Shown here: positions 18,910 to 28,058 of the stretch, one piece after another
Layout of the letters: the number at the start of each line of letters is the position of its first letter
Position numbering within the stretch: the stretch's first letter is position 1
Assembly (NCBI GenBank): GCA_017795025.1
Contig: CP051243.1
Span: 1,612,001-1,676,000, forward strand
DNA from: Flavobacteriales bacterium
GTDB lineage: Bacteria > Bacteroidota > Bacteroidia > Flavobacteriales > Schleiferiaceae
DNA: 64,000 nt
Direction of reading: 5' to 3'
The notes under the pieces: model-generated
What the model saw: only the letters and a program-made list of their open reading frames with translations
Told to the model about the DNA's origin: nothing
Databases searched by the model: none
Translations under genes and position numbers: made by a program

Positions 18910-21900
18910 ATGCATAAAAAGCTACTAACTCTTGCATTAGGTTTACTCTCTGCAATGGCCATGGCGCAATGCCCGCCAGCTGCTCCTCTGAGTACACCTT
19001 ATTCCGAAAATTTTGATAGTCAAAGCGCAGGATACCAAGCCACCTTTGGTAACTGCTATATCGGAACCACTTCTTCTAACCCACGCTGGGAATTTGAAAG
19101 TAGTGGTACTGGTAACTCCACCGGTACCGGGCCCTTAAATGATGCCTCGGGAACTGGTATTTACGCATACCTCGAAACCTCAGGTGGCGCTTTAGGTGAT
19201 ACCTCGGGATTGATCACACCCCAAATTAGCTTGGTTGGTTTATCAAACCCTGAACTCCGTTACCTTTATCACATGTTTGGAGCTACCATGGGTAGTCTTC
19301 AAGTTTATGTAAATGATGGTAGTGGCTGGACTTTAGAGAATACCATTACTGGGCAGCAGCAAACTGCCGAAACTGATTGCTGGCTTCCAGCTGCAGTAAG
19401 TTTAAGTTCTTATGTTAACGATACCGTACGTATCAAATTCGTAGGTACTCGTGGATCTTCTTTTACGGGAGATGTTTCCATTGATGAGATTGAAGTAGAC
19501 GAGGCTTTAAACTGTCCTGTTCCCCTTAATCTAAGTTGGATTGCGAGCACCTCAAGTTCTGCCGACTTACGTTTCGATGCAGTAGCGAGTGCGACCAGTG
19601 GATATCGCGTTTATGTAGGTACACCCGGATTTAACCCTAGCACTGCTACTCCACAAACTTTCACAAATGATACGGTAACCCTTACCGGTCTTAGCCCTGC
19701 AACTACTTATGAGGCTTACGTAGAATCTGACTGTGGATCGAATGGTTTAAGTGGCCCTTCTATTTGTGCCATTACTTTCCAAACTTCTTGTGTTCCGTTT
19801 AATACTTTTTATACCCGCGATTTTGATGTAGACGCCGATGGGGCCGTGCCACAATGTTGGGCTCAATACAATAATTACGATCCCCTTAACGCCTACGCTC
19901 GGGCAGAGTCGGTTACCAATGCCTATTCTGGCGGTAATGTTTTGGAGATGTATAGCTACTTTAACTTCAGTGCTGGCGATACTTTGATGGCAATCAGTCC
20001 GGAGTTTAGCGACATGACCAGCAATACCCGGCAAATCAAGTTTTATGCTAGCTCCCAATCGGCAACCAATACCTTAATTGTAGGAACCACTAACTCACAA
20101 GTGCCCGGTGCTCCCATTAACGTTTTAGACACCATTAGTCTCAGCACGAGCTGGCAGTTAACCATATTACCCTTAAATGCTAGCAGTGGTTATAATGGAA
20201 CTGATAAGTATATCGTATTCAAGCATGGTTTAGAAAACACCTTCAGCGATATCTATATTGATGACTTCGTATACGAAGCCATTCCTGCTTGTCCTCAACT
20301 CACGAACATTAGCCTAAGCAACGTGGGCATTACTACCGCCAGCTTCACCTACAATAGTGGTGGTAACCCTGTTCAATTCGAATATGGACCGGTTGGCTAC
20401 CAGCAAGGAACGGGCACCACGGGTAATATCACCTCGGGGACCGGTACAATCACAGGATTAAGCTCTGCCAATTGTTATGATGTGTACCTACGCACAGATT
20501 GTACCTCAGGAGGAAATGGAACTTCAGTATGGTCGGGTCCCTTTACCGTTTGTACCCTTTGCTTAACGCAAACCTTACCCTACAGCGAAAATTTTGATAT
20601 TGGTTTAGGTTGTTTTGTAGCCCAAGACGGAGGTACAACCAGCGACACTTGGGTACAGGTTACGTCCAGTACCACCACCTCTAGTCCCACCGGTTTAGAT
20701 GGCTCCCCTGGCTGGGTAGAAGCTGATTCCGATAATGCAGGCTCGGGTTCCATCACCATGGATGAAGTGCTTTTAAGTCCTTATATCGACGCGGGCTCCA
20801 TAAGCGGCACCCTCTACCTCGAATTTGATCAATTCTACCAACACCTGGGTTCTAACGCTATTGTAGAAGTTTGGGATGGCAGCTCCTGGATAGGTCTATT
20901 AAACCAAACCAGTAATATCGGTGCCTTTGGTAGTCCCGATCATCAAAAAATTGACTTAACCGCCTATGCCAACGATAGCTTGCAAGTGCGATTTGTATAT
21001 AAAGATAACGGAGCTTGGGCCTGGTGGTGGCTCATTGATAATGTGCTTATTCAGGAAGAACTTTGCGCTCGCTCCACCAATTTCCAAGCGGCTTTTGCCC
21101 TTTCGGATTCTATTGGCCTGTCTTGGGACCCCGGTTCAGGTGGTACTTTTAGCATTGAATATGGACCTGCTGGCTTTAGCCCTGGTTCCGGAACCATTGT
21201 TTCGACCACCGACTCTAGTTTAACTATTGCTGGATTAAGCGCACAAACGACTTATGATTTTTACTTGGTTGACTCCTGTGGGGGTATCGCCAGTTTACCG
21301 GTCTTCCTTAGTGCCACAACTTCATGTGCCTTAAGCAGTCCCGCGGTTCTGCCTTTGGTCGAGGATTTTGAATCTTATACTGTAGGCCCAACCTTCACCA
21401 GCGCCGATCAATTATGTAATCCGAGCTACTTGTGGAGCATGGACCCTGATGCCAATGGCCAATTCCGCTTGCAGGCGGGTGCTTCCTACCTAAGAAATGG
21501 CTTGCAGGCCATGACCGTTGACCAAAGCACCTTTGCCTCCAATTTGGCAGAGAATGAATTTACTATGACGGTTGATTTAAGCAATTACACAACTGCCAAT
21601 GGCATTACCCTGAGCTTCTATTATATGCGTCATACCACCACCTCTCGTCCGGGTAATCGTGTTTTAGTCCGCGGAAGTGCCGCCGACACCTGGGTACAAA
21701 TTGGGACAATGAATTCGCCCAACTCCGGCAGTTATGATTCGATTATTGGTTTGGATATTGTCGCTCCCTTAGCGCAAGTAGGACAAAGTGTTGGGCCTAC
21801 TACTCAAATCAAAATCATTCAGTCTGGTCAATCGAATGCCTTCTCCAATACCTGTTGTGATGGCTTTACTATCGATGACCTAAGACTAGACGCCGTGAGC

Positions 21901-24711
21901 TGTCCCAAGCCGGGTAACCTTGCGGTATCAAGTTTATTCGACACTACTGCAACCTTAAACTGGGCTGGAACTTCTGGTAACTATCAATATTGGTTTGGTC
22001 CTGCAGGCTTCTATCAAGGAACTACCACTACGGCTGGGGTAAAAGCCATCAGCTCTAGCTCTGGAGTAGTCGTAGATACCCTAAGTCAGTTTACGTGCTA
22101 TGAGTTCTTAGTTCGCAGTATTTGTAGCGCTGGCGATAGCAGCTCTTGGGAAGGACCCTTCCAATTCTGTACTCCTTGTAGCCCTGTTAGTGCTCCCTAT
22201 TTTGAAGATTGGGATGCTTACTCATCCGCCTCAAAAGACGTGGGTTGTTACGGTATTATTGAAGATGCTTCCTTTAGCAGCTCAACCTTCCAAGGGGTTA
22301 CAATTCAAGACTTTACTTTCTATAACCCCATCAGTCCATTAAATTTTGTGGAACTGGATAATGGATCTACTACTACTCCACTAATTTTGGTATCACCCCC
22401 AACCACAGATTTAGATGGCGGCGATAAGCGCGTTGAGTTCTTTGCCCGATCAACCTTTAATGCCACTCCTCCCTCCTCGATTATCGTGGGTACCTTAAGC
22501 GATGGTTCCAATCCAAATACCTTCCACCCCATTGATACGGTTTACCCAGATGGCGCGGCCTTTACCCAATACACTGTGGAATTCACCACCGCTAATGGCT
22601 ATAACGGAACAGACATGTTCTACGGATTTATGCATGGTCAAGATGCCACTTTCCGAACCGTTTTAATTGATGATGTTTTATACGAGAATATTCCTACTTG
22701 TGTACGTCCAACGGCGCTTCAACAAGATTCGGCAGACCTCAACTTGATTCATCTATCTTGGACTTCCAACGGAACAGGTAATTCATGGGAAATTGAATAT
22801 GGCCCCGTAGGTTTTAGCCCTGGTACGGGAACAACCGTAATTGCTAATAGCAACCCTTATACCTTAACAGGATTAACTTCGGCCACGGCTTACGATGTGT
22901 ACATTACAGAAATTTGTGCTCCAGGTGATTCCAGTCGACAAGTTGGGCCAGAACAAATGTCTACTACCGTATGTGCAGCGGCTAATCAGTGTTGGTTCAA
23001 TTTTGACCTTTTAGACTCCTTTGGCGATGGCTGGAATGGAGGTCTCGTAGAAATTCGTCAAAATGGAGTAACCGTGGCCACCCTTGGAACTACCTTCACT
23101 ACGGGAAGCATTGTTTCTGACTCCCTTCTTTTATGTGATAACTTCAGTACTACTATCGTGGTTACCAATGCCGGTGGTTGGCCAAGTGAAATGGGAATTG
23201 TAATGTATACCCCATGGGGAGATACGGCGGTGCATTATCCTGCCTCAGGAACTACCGGTTTGAATACCATTATGGGAACTTTTACCGCCCTTTGTACTCC
23301 GCCAACTTGTAATGCTCCAAGTCAGATTAGCCAAACGAGTGCCGGTCTTACCGATATCGGTATGAGCTTTACCGCGAATGGAACTGGTAGCAACTATGAG
23401 ATCTCTTTTGGTGTACCCGGACATATGGCGGGTTCCGGAACGATACTAAGTACCACCAGCACCACTTACACCATTACGGGCCTAAGCTCTGCTACAACCT
23501 ACGATGTATATGTTCGTGAAATTTGCGGCCCTGGGGATACCTCAGCTTGGGCTGGACCAGAGCCTATGAGCACTTCTATTTGTGCCGCTGCAGATCAATG
23601 TACCTTCGACTTTGACCTTACCGATTCCTTTGGCGATGGTTGGAATGGCGCAGAAATCACGGTTTATCAAAATGGAATCGAAGTGGGTAAGCTTGGTCAA
23701 AACTTTAATACTGGAAGCCTGTATCAAGATTCATTATCCTTGTGCGACTCCTTGCCAACGACCATCATTCTTACAACCGCTGGTGGTTGGCCATCTGAAA
23801 TTGGCTTCTATGTTTATAATCCAAATGGAGATACCGCGGCCTTCTACTTAAGCAATTTCACAACTGCTCAAGGAGACACAATGGCGAACTTTATCGCTTA
23901 TTGTACAGGCTCGCCCTCAAGTCCATGTGCCATGCCAGATTCTGTTTGGACTACCTCAAACATCGCTTGTGATGAAATTGAAGTTGACTGGAACAGCAAT
24001 ACCGGTGGTTCTTTAATCGAATATGGTCCAGCTGGATTTACCCCAGGTAGCGGTACTTTAACCGCGGTGGTTACCGCTCCATACTTGATTACCGGACTTA
24101 CTCCTGGTACTGCCTATGATGTTTACGTAGCCGATACTTGCGGTACTACGGATACTTCTGCCTTCAATATGATTAGCACTTCTACCGCCTCTGGTCCATT
24201 ACCAGTTGCGAGCTTTACTATCGATAGTGCTGTCGTGGGTAGTGCTTACGAAGTGTATGTTGATGCTAGTGCTTCTACTGATGCCGATAGTTATGAGTGG
24301 AACTTTGGTAACGGGGTAACTTCTACCGCTGCCGCGGATACCATGATCTACCTTGGTAATGGTAGCTATACCATCACCCTAGTAGTGAGCAATGCTTGTG
24401 GTAGCGATACCATGACCTACAACATCAATGTGAACATTGGCTTGGACGAAAATCCATTAGCCCATAGCTTGAATGTATATCCTAACCCAGCCGATTACCG
24501 CGTGAATATTAGCTTCACCGCTATCAATAGCGCCAATGCTGTAATCCGTTTAGTAGATGCTCAAGGCCGCGAGGTATTGCGCACTACCGAGCGCGCTGCA
24601 GGAGGTAAATTCGACTACAACATGGATGTAAGTGATCTTGCTTCTGGTATTTACATGATTGAAATTACCTCAGGAGAGCTTACCGCTCATCGCAGATTAT
24701 CTGTGAAGTAA
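18910..24711 (+). CDS. Giant modular T9SS-secreted protein 2, paralogue of protein 1
   Basis: A 1933-aa exported protein. I use the ATG at 18910 because it gives a standard signal peptide (MHKKLLTLALGLL, cleavage after AMAQ); an ATG at 18871 would add 13 residues ahead of it. The module order follows protein 1: jelly-roll and FN3 pairs through the fifth jelly-roll, then FN3, a GDGWNG module (about 1356-1468), FN3, a second GDGWNG module (about 1559-1672), a last FN3, PKD (about 1763-1843) and a type-A sorting domain (about 1845-1933). Relative to protein 1 it lacks two jelly-roll/FN3 pairs and has gained one GDGWNG module; seven FN3 domains in all. First and last ~260 residues are almost identical to protein 1, while the middle differs clearly. 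Probable surface adhesin; ligand unknown. Confidence 0.9.
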   Translation: MHKKLLTLALGLLSAMAMAQCPPAAPLSTPYSENFDSQSAGYQATFGNCYIGTTSSNPRWEFESSGTGNSTGTGPLNDASGTGIYAYLETSGGALGDTSGLITPQISLVGLSNPELRYLYHMFGATMGSLQVYVNDGSGWTLENTITGQQQTAETDCWLPAAVSLSSYVNDTVRIKFVGTRGSSFTGDVSIDEIEVDEALNCPVPLNLSWIASTSSSADLRFDAVASATSGYRVYVGTPGFNPSTATPQTFTNDTVTLTGLSPATTYEAYVESDCGSNGLSGPSICAITFQTSCVPFNTFYTRDFDVDADGAVPQCWAQYNNYDPLNAYARAESVTNAYSGGNVLEMYSYFNFSAGDTLMAISPEFSDMTSNTRQIKFYASSQSATNTLIVGTTNSQVPGAPINVLDTISLSTSWQLTILPLNASSGYNGTDKYIVFKHGLENTFSDIYIDDFVYEAIPACPQLTNISLSNVGITTASFTYNSGGNPVQFEYGPVGYQQGTGTTGNITSGTGTITGLSSANCYDVYLRTDCTSGGNGTSVWSGPFTVCTLCLTQTLPYSENFDIGLGCFVAQDGGTTSDTWVQVTSSTTTSSPTGLDGSPGWVEADSDNAGSGSITMDEVLLSPYIDAGSISGTLYLEFDQFYQHLGSNAIVEVWDGSSWIGLLNQTSNIGAFGSPDHQKIDLTAYANDSLQVRFVYKDNGAWAWWWLIDNVLIQEELCARSTNFQAAFALSDSIGLSWDPGSGGTFSIEYGPAGFSPGSGTIVSTTDSSLTIAGLSAQTTYDFYLVDSCGGIASLPVFLSATTSCALSSPAVLPLVEDFESYTVGPTFTSADQLCNPSYLWSMDPDANGQFRLQAGASYLRNGLQAMTVDQSTFASNLAENEFTMTVDLSNYTTANGITLSFYYMRHTTTSRPGNRVLVRGSAADTWVQIGTMNSPNSGSYDSIIGLDIVAPLAQVGQSVGPTTQIKIIQSGQSNAFSNTCCDGFTIDDLRLDAVSCPKPGNLAVSSLFDTTATLNWAGTSGNYQYWFGPAGFYQGTTTTAGVKAISSSSGVVVDTLSQFTCYEFLVRSICSAGDSSSWEGPFQFCTPCSPVSAPYFEDWDAYSSASKDVGCYGIIEDASFSSSTFQGVTIQDFTFYNPISPLNFVELDNGSTTTPLILVSPPTTDLDGGDKRVEFFARSTFNATPPSSIIVGTLSDGSNPNTFHPIDTVYPDGAAFTQYTVEFTTANGYNGTDMFYGFMHGQDATFRTVLIDDVLYENIPTCVRPTALQQDSADLNLIHLSWTSNGTGNSWEIEYGPVGFSPGTGTTVIANSNPYTLTGLTSATAYDVYITEICAPGDSSRQVGPEQMSTTVCAAANQCWFNFDLLDSFGDGWNGGLVEIRQNGVTVATLGTTFTTGSIVSDSLLLCDNFSTTIVVTNAGGWPSEMGIVMYTPWGDTAVHYPASGTTGLNTIMGTFTALCTPPTCNAPSQISQTSAGLTDIGMSFTANGTGSNYEISFGVPGHMAGSGTILSTTSTTYTITGLSSATTYDVYVREICGPGDTSAWAGPEPMSTSICAAADQCTFDFDLTDSFGDGWNGAEITVYQNGIEVGKLGQNFNTGSLYQDSLSLCDSLPTTIILTTAGGWPSEIGFYVYNPNGDTAAFYLSNFTTAQGDTMANFIAYCTGSPSSPCAMPDSVWTTSNIACDEIEVDWNSNTGGSLIEYGPAGFTPGSGTLTAVVTAPYLITGLTPGTAYDVYVADTCGTTDTSAFNMISTSTASGPLPVASFTIDSAVVGSAYEVYVDASASTDADSYEWNFGNGVTSTAAADTMIYLGNGSYTITLVVSNACGSDTMTYNINVNIGLDENPLAHSLNVYPNPADYRVNISFTAINSANAVIRLVDAQGREVLRTTERAAGGKFDYNMDVSDLASGIYMIEITSGELTAHRRLSVK
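19033..19807 (+). repeat. 5' homogenised block, copy 2
   Basis: Partner of 11911-12685; same frame and same place in the protein. Identity falls sharply after about 19807, where the second jelly-roll begins. Confidence 0.9.
23931..24711 (+). repeat. 3' homogenised block, copy 2
   Basis: Partner of 17862-18642; the match begins at the last FN3 domain and stops at the stop codon (TAA in both). Confidence 0.9.
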
Positions 24712-24736
24712 ACAACTTTTCTCTCAGGGATAGTTT

Positions 24737-24776
24737 TAAAAGCCCGGCAATCGATTTTGGTTGCTGGGCTTTTTCG
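24737..24776 (+). terminator. Rho-independent terminator of giant gene 2
   Basis: Stem 24741-24750 with 24761-24770 (AGCCCGGCAA/TTGCTGGGCT, one G-U pair) and a T-run. The A-run on the 5' side suggests it may also stop the converging helicase transcript. Confidence 0.85.
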
Positions 24777-24840
24777 TACGGAATGTTAAGAATAGAATTA
24801 GATAGCAAGCCTACCTTGAATAACACATTACATGAACAAA

Positions 24841-27048
24841 TTATGCTTGCTCCGAGGCTTGAACGGCATAAAGGTATAGGCGCCACTCCTCCGTTTTAAT
24901 CTCCGGGAAATCTTGATGCCATTGATAGGCCCCTTGCTCTTTGTCGGGTTGATAATGCTTCGCAATAAATTCGATTCGCTGAGGCTCCAGAATCTCTTCC
25001 AATGCCAAGGCATCCTCCTTAAGGCCTTTTAAACAATGCGAATAGATGGTGCCAATCGTTAATTCTCTAGCAGTGGCAATAGCGGCTGGACGCATTCCCG
25101 ATTTTATCATCTGAAAAGTAGTTCGGTAGGTCTCCCCTTTTTTGGATTTGCCTCCTTTTTTAGGGGTATATTTTGGTTTAGGAACCTTTTCCAAAATTTC
25201 CTCCCAAGCCTTTTCGCGTAAAGCTAACTTTTGAGCAGCCGGGCTGGTCTCATGCTCAGCTTTAAAAAATTGCCAAGCTTCTCTAAGACCAAGCAATCCC
25301 AGGTAAAGTTCGAAGCCGGCTTTGATCGGCACTTCAAAAGCCTGCACTAACTGTTTGGTGCGGGGACGAGCGGCGTACTCCAGCTTCAAGGTTTGCAATT
25401 CCCTTAGAGCAGCTTGTAGGGCGGGTAGGAAATAATCGCGGGCCTTAATTAAACGTTCCTCGAGTGCTGCTTGATCATCTTTTTGATGCAGGCTCCAAAT
25501 CTGCTTTTGGAAACTCCCCGCGTATTTAAAGAATTGGCCAATCTGATCTTCTAAATGGCTAAATCGATTCTTGAATCCCGTTTTATCTAGCTGAAGCTTT
25601 TGATACTGATCTTGAAAAAAATCCTTGTAGGTATAGGCTATGGGACGGAAATCAAAGCAACTTAGAAAATAGTCAATTTGATAGGCTTGCTTAGCGCTAT
25701 CCAAAAATTGGTGCGGGTCAATTTCTTCCTGCTCCGAACTAAATACTCGGGCATTGAGGTCGGTAATTAAAGCCGAGCGACTTAATGGAGCGCTTAAATA
25801 AAGCCCCTCGAAACTGCGTAAGCGGGTTAAGGCAACATAGGCCTGACCCGGCGCAAAGGCCCTCCCTAAATTGATTACGGCTTCATCAAAACTTAAACCT
25901 TGACTTTTATGAATGGTTATGGCCCAAGCCAAACGTAAGGGGAAATGACTGAATTCTCCCAGGAGCTCCTCCTTCAAGCTTTGATCCTCCTCACTTACCT
26001 TATAGCGTGCATTTTTCCAGGTGTCTTTACGCACTTCAAAACGATCGTGATCGTCCATCTTAACCCAAATATGCTCTTTATCCAAGTCAACCACCTCGGC
26101 TATTTTTCCGTTGTAATAAGCTCCTTCTTCCGAATCGTTCTTCAAAAACATCACCCGTGCCCCCGCCTTCAAATCGAGCTTTTCTGGAATGGGGTACATG
26201 CGTTCGGGAAAATCGCCCCTTATGGAGGCCGAATAACTAAAGGATTGTGTTTTTAGCGCCCCTAAACGTTTTTGGTTTAAGGCTTCCGCCTGATTACGAT
26301 GGGTAACCAAGTGGATAGCGGTTTCCGGAACACTTTTGGTGGTAGCCTGATTTAGAAATTCTAGGTCCGAATCGCTAATATTTTGCTGACGAATTTTATT
26401 AAGCAACTCCAAAAATTGAGCATCCTTCTGTCGGTATACTTTCTTTAGCTCAACCTGAACAAAGCCGGAAGATTGAAGCGCCTTGGAATTAAAAAAATGC
26501 ATCCCTTTATAGTGGGCGCGTAATATTTCCCAATCCTGATCCTGAACAATAGGCGGTAATTGATACAAATCTCCAATCATCAGTAATTGCACCCCGCCAA
26601 ATGGCTTGGAAATTCGGCGTGCTTGCTGAAGGCGAAAATCTATAGCGTCTAAAATATCCGCCCTACACATACTCACCTCATCAATTATTAAGAGGTCTAT
26701 TCCCTGTAAAACGCGCTTTCGACTGCTGTTTAAATTATGACGACGATTTAAGGACGAGCGATCAAAAAAATTTAAGTGGGGAAACTGAATCGCGGAGCCT
26801 TCCGGTAAAAAAGAACCTAAGGGGAATAAGAATTGAGAGTGGATGGTAACTCCACCCGCATTGAGTGCTGCTACACCAGTTGGTGCGACTACAATGAAAC
26901 TCTTCTGACAATTAGCCGCAAGGTTTTTTAAAAAGGTGGTTTTACCGGTTCCGGCCTTTCCCGTAAGGTAAATATTGCGGTTGCTGTAGTTTAGATATTC
27001 AAGCGCTAAGGCAGTGGCTTCCAAGTCAGTTTGTTTAAGAGCAAGCAA
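24841..27048 (-). CDS. Pif1/RecD-like superfamily 1 DNA helicase with C-terminal HTH domain
   Basis: A 735-aa ATP-dependent helicase. Walker A GKAGTGKTTF begins at residue 30, Walker B LLIIDEVSM near 120, GDLYQLPPI (motif III) near 157, and the UvrD-C-like motif WAITIHKSQGLSFD with VALTRLRSFEGLYLS follows. The last ~100 residues hold an RQC/HTH_40-like helix-turn-helix (IKSGMRPAAIATARELTIGTIYSHCLKG), common in Bacteroidota members of this family. Expected role: DNA unwinding in repair or replication; substrate not known. No ATG exists near the conserved N-terminus and the frame closes 12 nt upstream, so TTG at 27048 is the probable start. It is divergent from the GbsR gene (95 bp gap). Confidence 0.88.
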   Translation of the reverse strand: MLALKQTDLEATALALEYLNYSNRNIYLTGKAGTGKTTFLKNLAANCQKSFIVVAPTGVAALNAGGVTIHSQFLFPLGSFLPEGSAIQFPHLNFFDRSSLNRRHNLNSSRKRVLQGIDLLIIDEVSMCRADILDAIDFRLQQARRISKPFGGVQLLMIGDLYQLPPIVQDQDWEILRAHYKGMHFFNSKALQSSGFVQVELKKVYRQKDAQFLELLNKIRQQNISDSDLEFLNQATTKSVPETAIHLVTHRNQAEALNQKRLGALKTQSFSYSASIRGDFPERMYPIPEKLDLKAGARVMFLKNDSEEGAYYNGKIAEVVDLDKEHIWVKMDDHDRFEVRKDTWKNARYKVSEEDQSLKEELLGEFSHFPLRLAWAITIHKSQGLSFDEAVINLGRAFAPGQAYVALTRLRSFEGLYLSAPLSRSALITDLNARVFSSEQEEIDPHQFLDSAKQAYQIDYFLSCFDFRPIAYTYKDFFQDQYQKLQLDKTGFKNRFSHLEDQIGQFFKYAGSFQKQIWSLHQKDDQAALEERLIKARDYFLPALQAALRELQTLKLEYAARPRTKQLVQAFEVPIKAGFELYLGLLGLREAWQFFKAEHETSPAAQKLALREKAWEEILEKVPKPKYTPKKGGKSKKGETYRTTFQMIKSGMRPAAIATARELTIGTIYSHCLKGLKEDALALEEILEPQRIEFIAKHYQPDKEQGAYQWHQDFPEIKTEEWRLYLYAVQASEQA

Positions 27049-27097
27049 TTTAAAATATCCTCAAAGGATATCGCTCGAATAAACGCTTTTAAAATAT

Positions 27098-27139
27098 TTT
27101 CAATAATTATTGAAAGTTCTGATATTTATTATATCTTTG
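27098..27139 (+). promoter_or_regulatory. GbsR-gene promoter with overlapping 18-bp operator
   Basis: A perfect palindrome TTTCAATAATTATTGAAA (27098-27115) overlaps the -33 element TTG (27110-27112). After 19 nt comes TATCTTTG (27132-27139), a perfect -7 element only 4 bp from the ATG at 27144. A bound dimer would cover the -33 element and repress. The same palindrome recurs, imperfect, at 27657-27674. Confidence 0.75.
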
Positions 27140-27143
27140 AAGT

Positions 27144-27638
27144 ATGAAAAGCGCAGAAGCCAAAAAAGAATTTATTGAAGCTTGGGGCAGTCTTGGCAGT
27201 AGCTGGGGAATAAATCGAACCATGTCTTCAATCCACGCGCTTTTAATGAGCAGTTCCAAAGCCCTAAGTACCGAGGAAATTATGGAGGCCTTAAAAATTT
27301 CCCGGGGCAATGCTAATATGAATATTCGGGCTTTAATTGACTGGGGCTTGGTTAAAAAACGCTTTATCCCTGGTGAAAGGAAGGAGTTCTTTGAAGCCGG
27401 TAAGGACATTTGGGAGATTGCTCGACAAATTGCTTCCGAGCGTAAGAAGCGTGAATTAAGTCCGGTTTTAGAGGTTATTGAACGCCTAAAAAAGGAAGAA
27501 GATCAAACCGATCCGGAATTCACTAAGCTACTGGGAGATATGCAGGAGTTTACCACTACCCTTACTTCGGTTATGGATCGCTTTCAACAAAGTGACCGCA
27601 ATTGGTTCTTTAAACGCTTAATCAAACTTCTCAGCTAA
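27144..27638 (+). CDS. GbsR/MarR-family transcriptional regulator
   Basis: A 164-aa winged-helix regulator of the GbsR branch of MarR. The DNA-binding region is visible at about 35-85 (SIHALLMSSSKALSTEEIMEALKISRGNANMNIRALIDW; S-R-G-N in the recognition helix and R-F-x-P-G-E-R-K-E wing). The C-terminal helical part (LSPVLEVIERLKKEE onward) should form the dimer. GbsR proteins respond to choline or other small molecules in Bacillus; the ligand here cannot be read. Two copies of one palindrome, before its own gene and before the next gene, indicate autoregulation and control of the downstream membrane genes. It probably starts the transcript without a leader. Confidence 0.88.
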   Translation: MKSAEAKKEFIEAWGSLGSSWGINRTMSSIHALLMSSSKALSTEEIMEALKISRGNANMNIRALIDWGLVKKRFIPGERKEFFEAGKDIWEIARQIASERKKRELSPVLEVIERLKKEEDQTDPEFTKLLGDMQEFTTTLTSVMDRFQQSDRNWFFKRLIKLLS

Positions 27639-27656
27639 TATTTTTTTCCAATTATG

Positions 27657-27674
27657 TTTCAATATTTTTTGAAA
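27657..27674 (+). promoter_or_regulatory. Second GbsR-type operator
   Basis: TTTCAATATTTTTTGAAA matches the palindrome at 27098 in 15 or more of 18 positions, and both are followed by GTT. It lies 26 bp before the ATG at 27701, with TTG at 27669-27671 in the same relative place, though no clear -7 element follows. Confidence 0.65.
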
Positions 27675-27700
27675 GTTTTAAAAGTAAAATAAAAATCATA

Positions 27701-28048
27701 ATGGACTTACAATGGATTTACATCATTCTTTATTTCAGCGCAGCGCTGGGAATCATTGCCTTGGTTGGACAGCACTTATTTCGTCATGGAGCGCCTTTCC
27801 TCAAAGTGCTCTTCCCCCATGATGAGCTGCACCTCTATCTCAATCGACTGCTACTCATTGGTTATTATCTATTAAATGCGGGTTATGCCGCCCTAAACCT
27901 AATTAGCGACAAGGGATTTAAATCCGCTGCCCAAGTACTGGAAACCTGGTCCGAACAAATCGGTTTGCTCTGCTTAATGCTCGGAATCATACACTTCCTT
28001 AACCTGATTTGGCTTTACCTCTTATCAAAATCAAATATCACTTCATAA
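27701..28048 (+). CDS. Uncharacterised small membrane protein, paralogue of next gene
   Basis: A 115-aa protein with three or so hydrophobic helices (about 5-25, 47-68, 85-108). I do not recognise a named family. It shares a pattern with the following gene: LF(R/K)xG in the first loop, (F/Y)(L/M)xx(L/I)F, then NxLxxxGxYLLNxG(Y/F)A. An operator-like palindrome just upstream matches that of the GbsR gene, so it is probably under that regulator. It ends 10 bp before the next gene. Function unknown; a two-subunit membrane complex with the next protein is a reasonable guess only. Confidence 0.75.
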   Translation: MDLQWIYIILYFSAALGIIALVGQHLFRHGAPFLKVLFPHDELHLYLNRLLLIGYYLLNAGYAALNLISDKGFKSAAQVLETWSEQIGLLCLMLGIIHFLNLIWLYLLSKSNITS

Positions 28049-28058
28049 ATCAAATATC

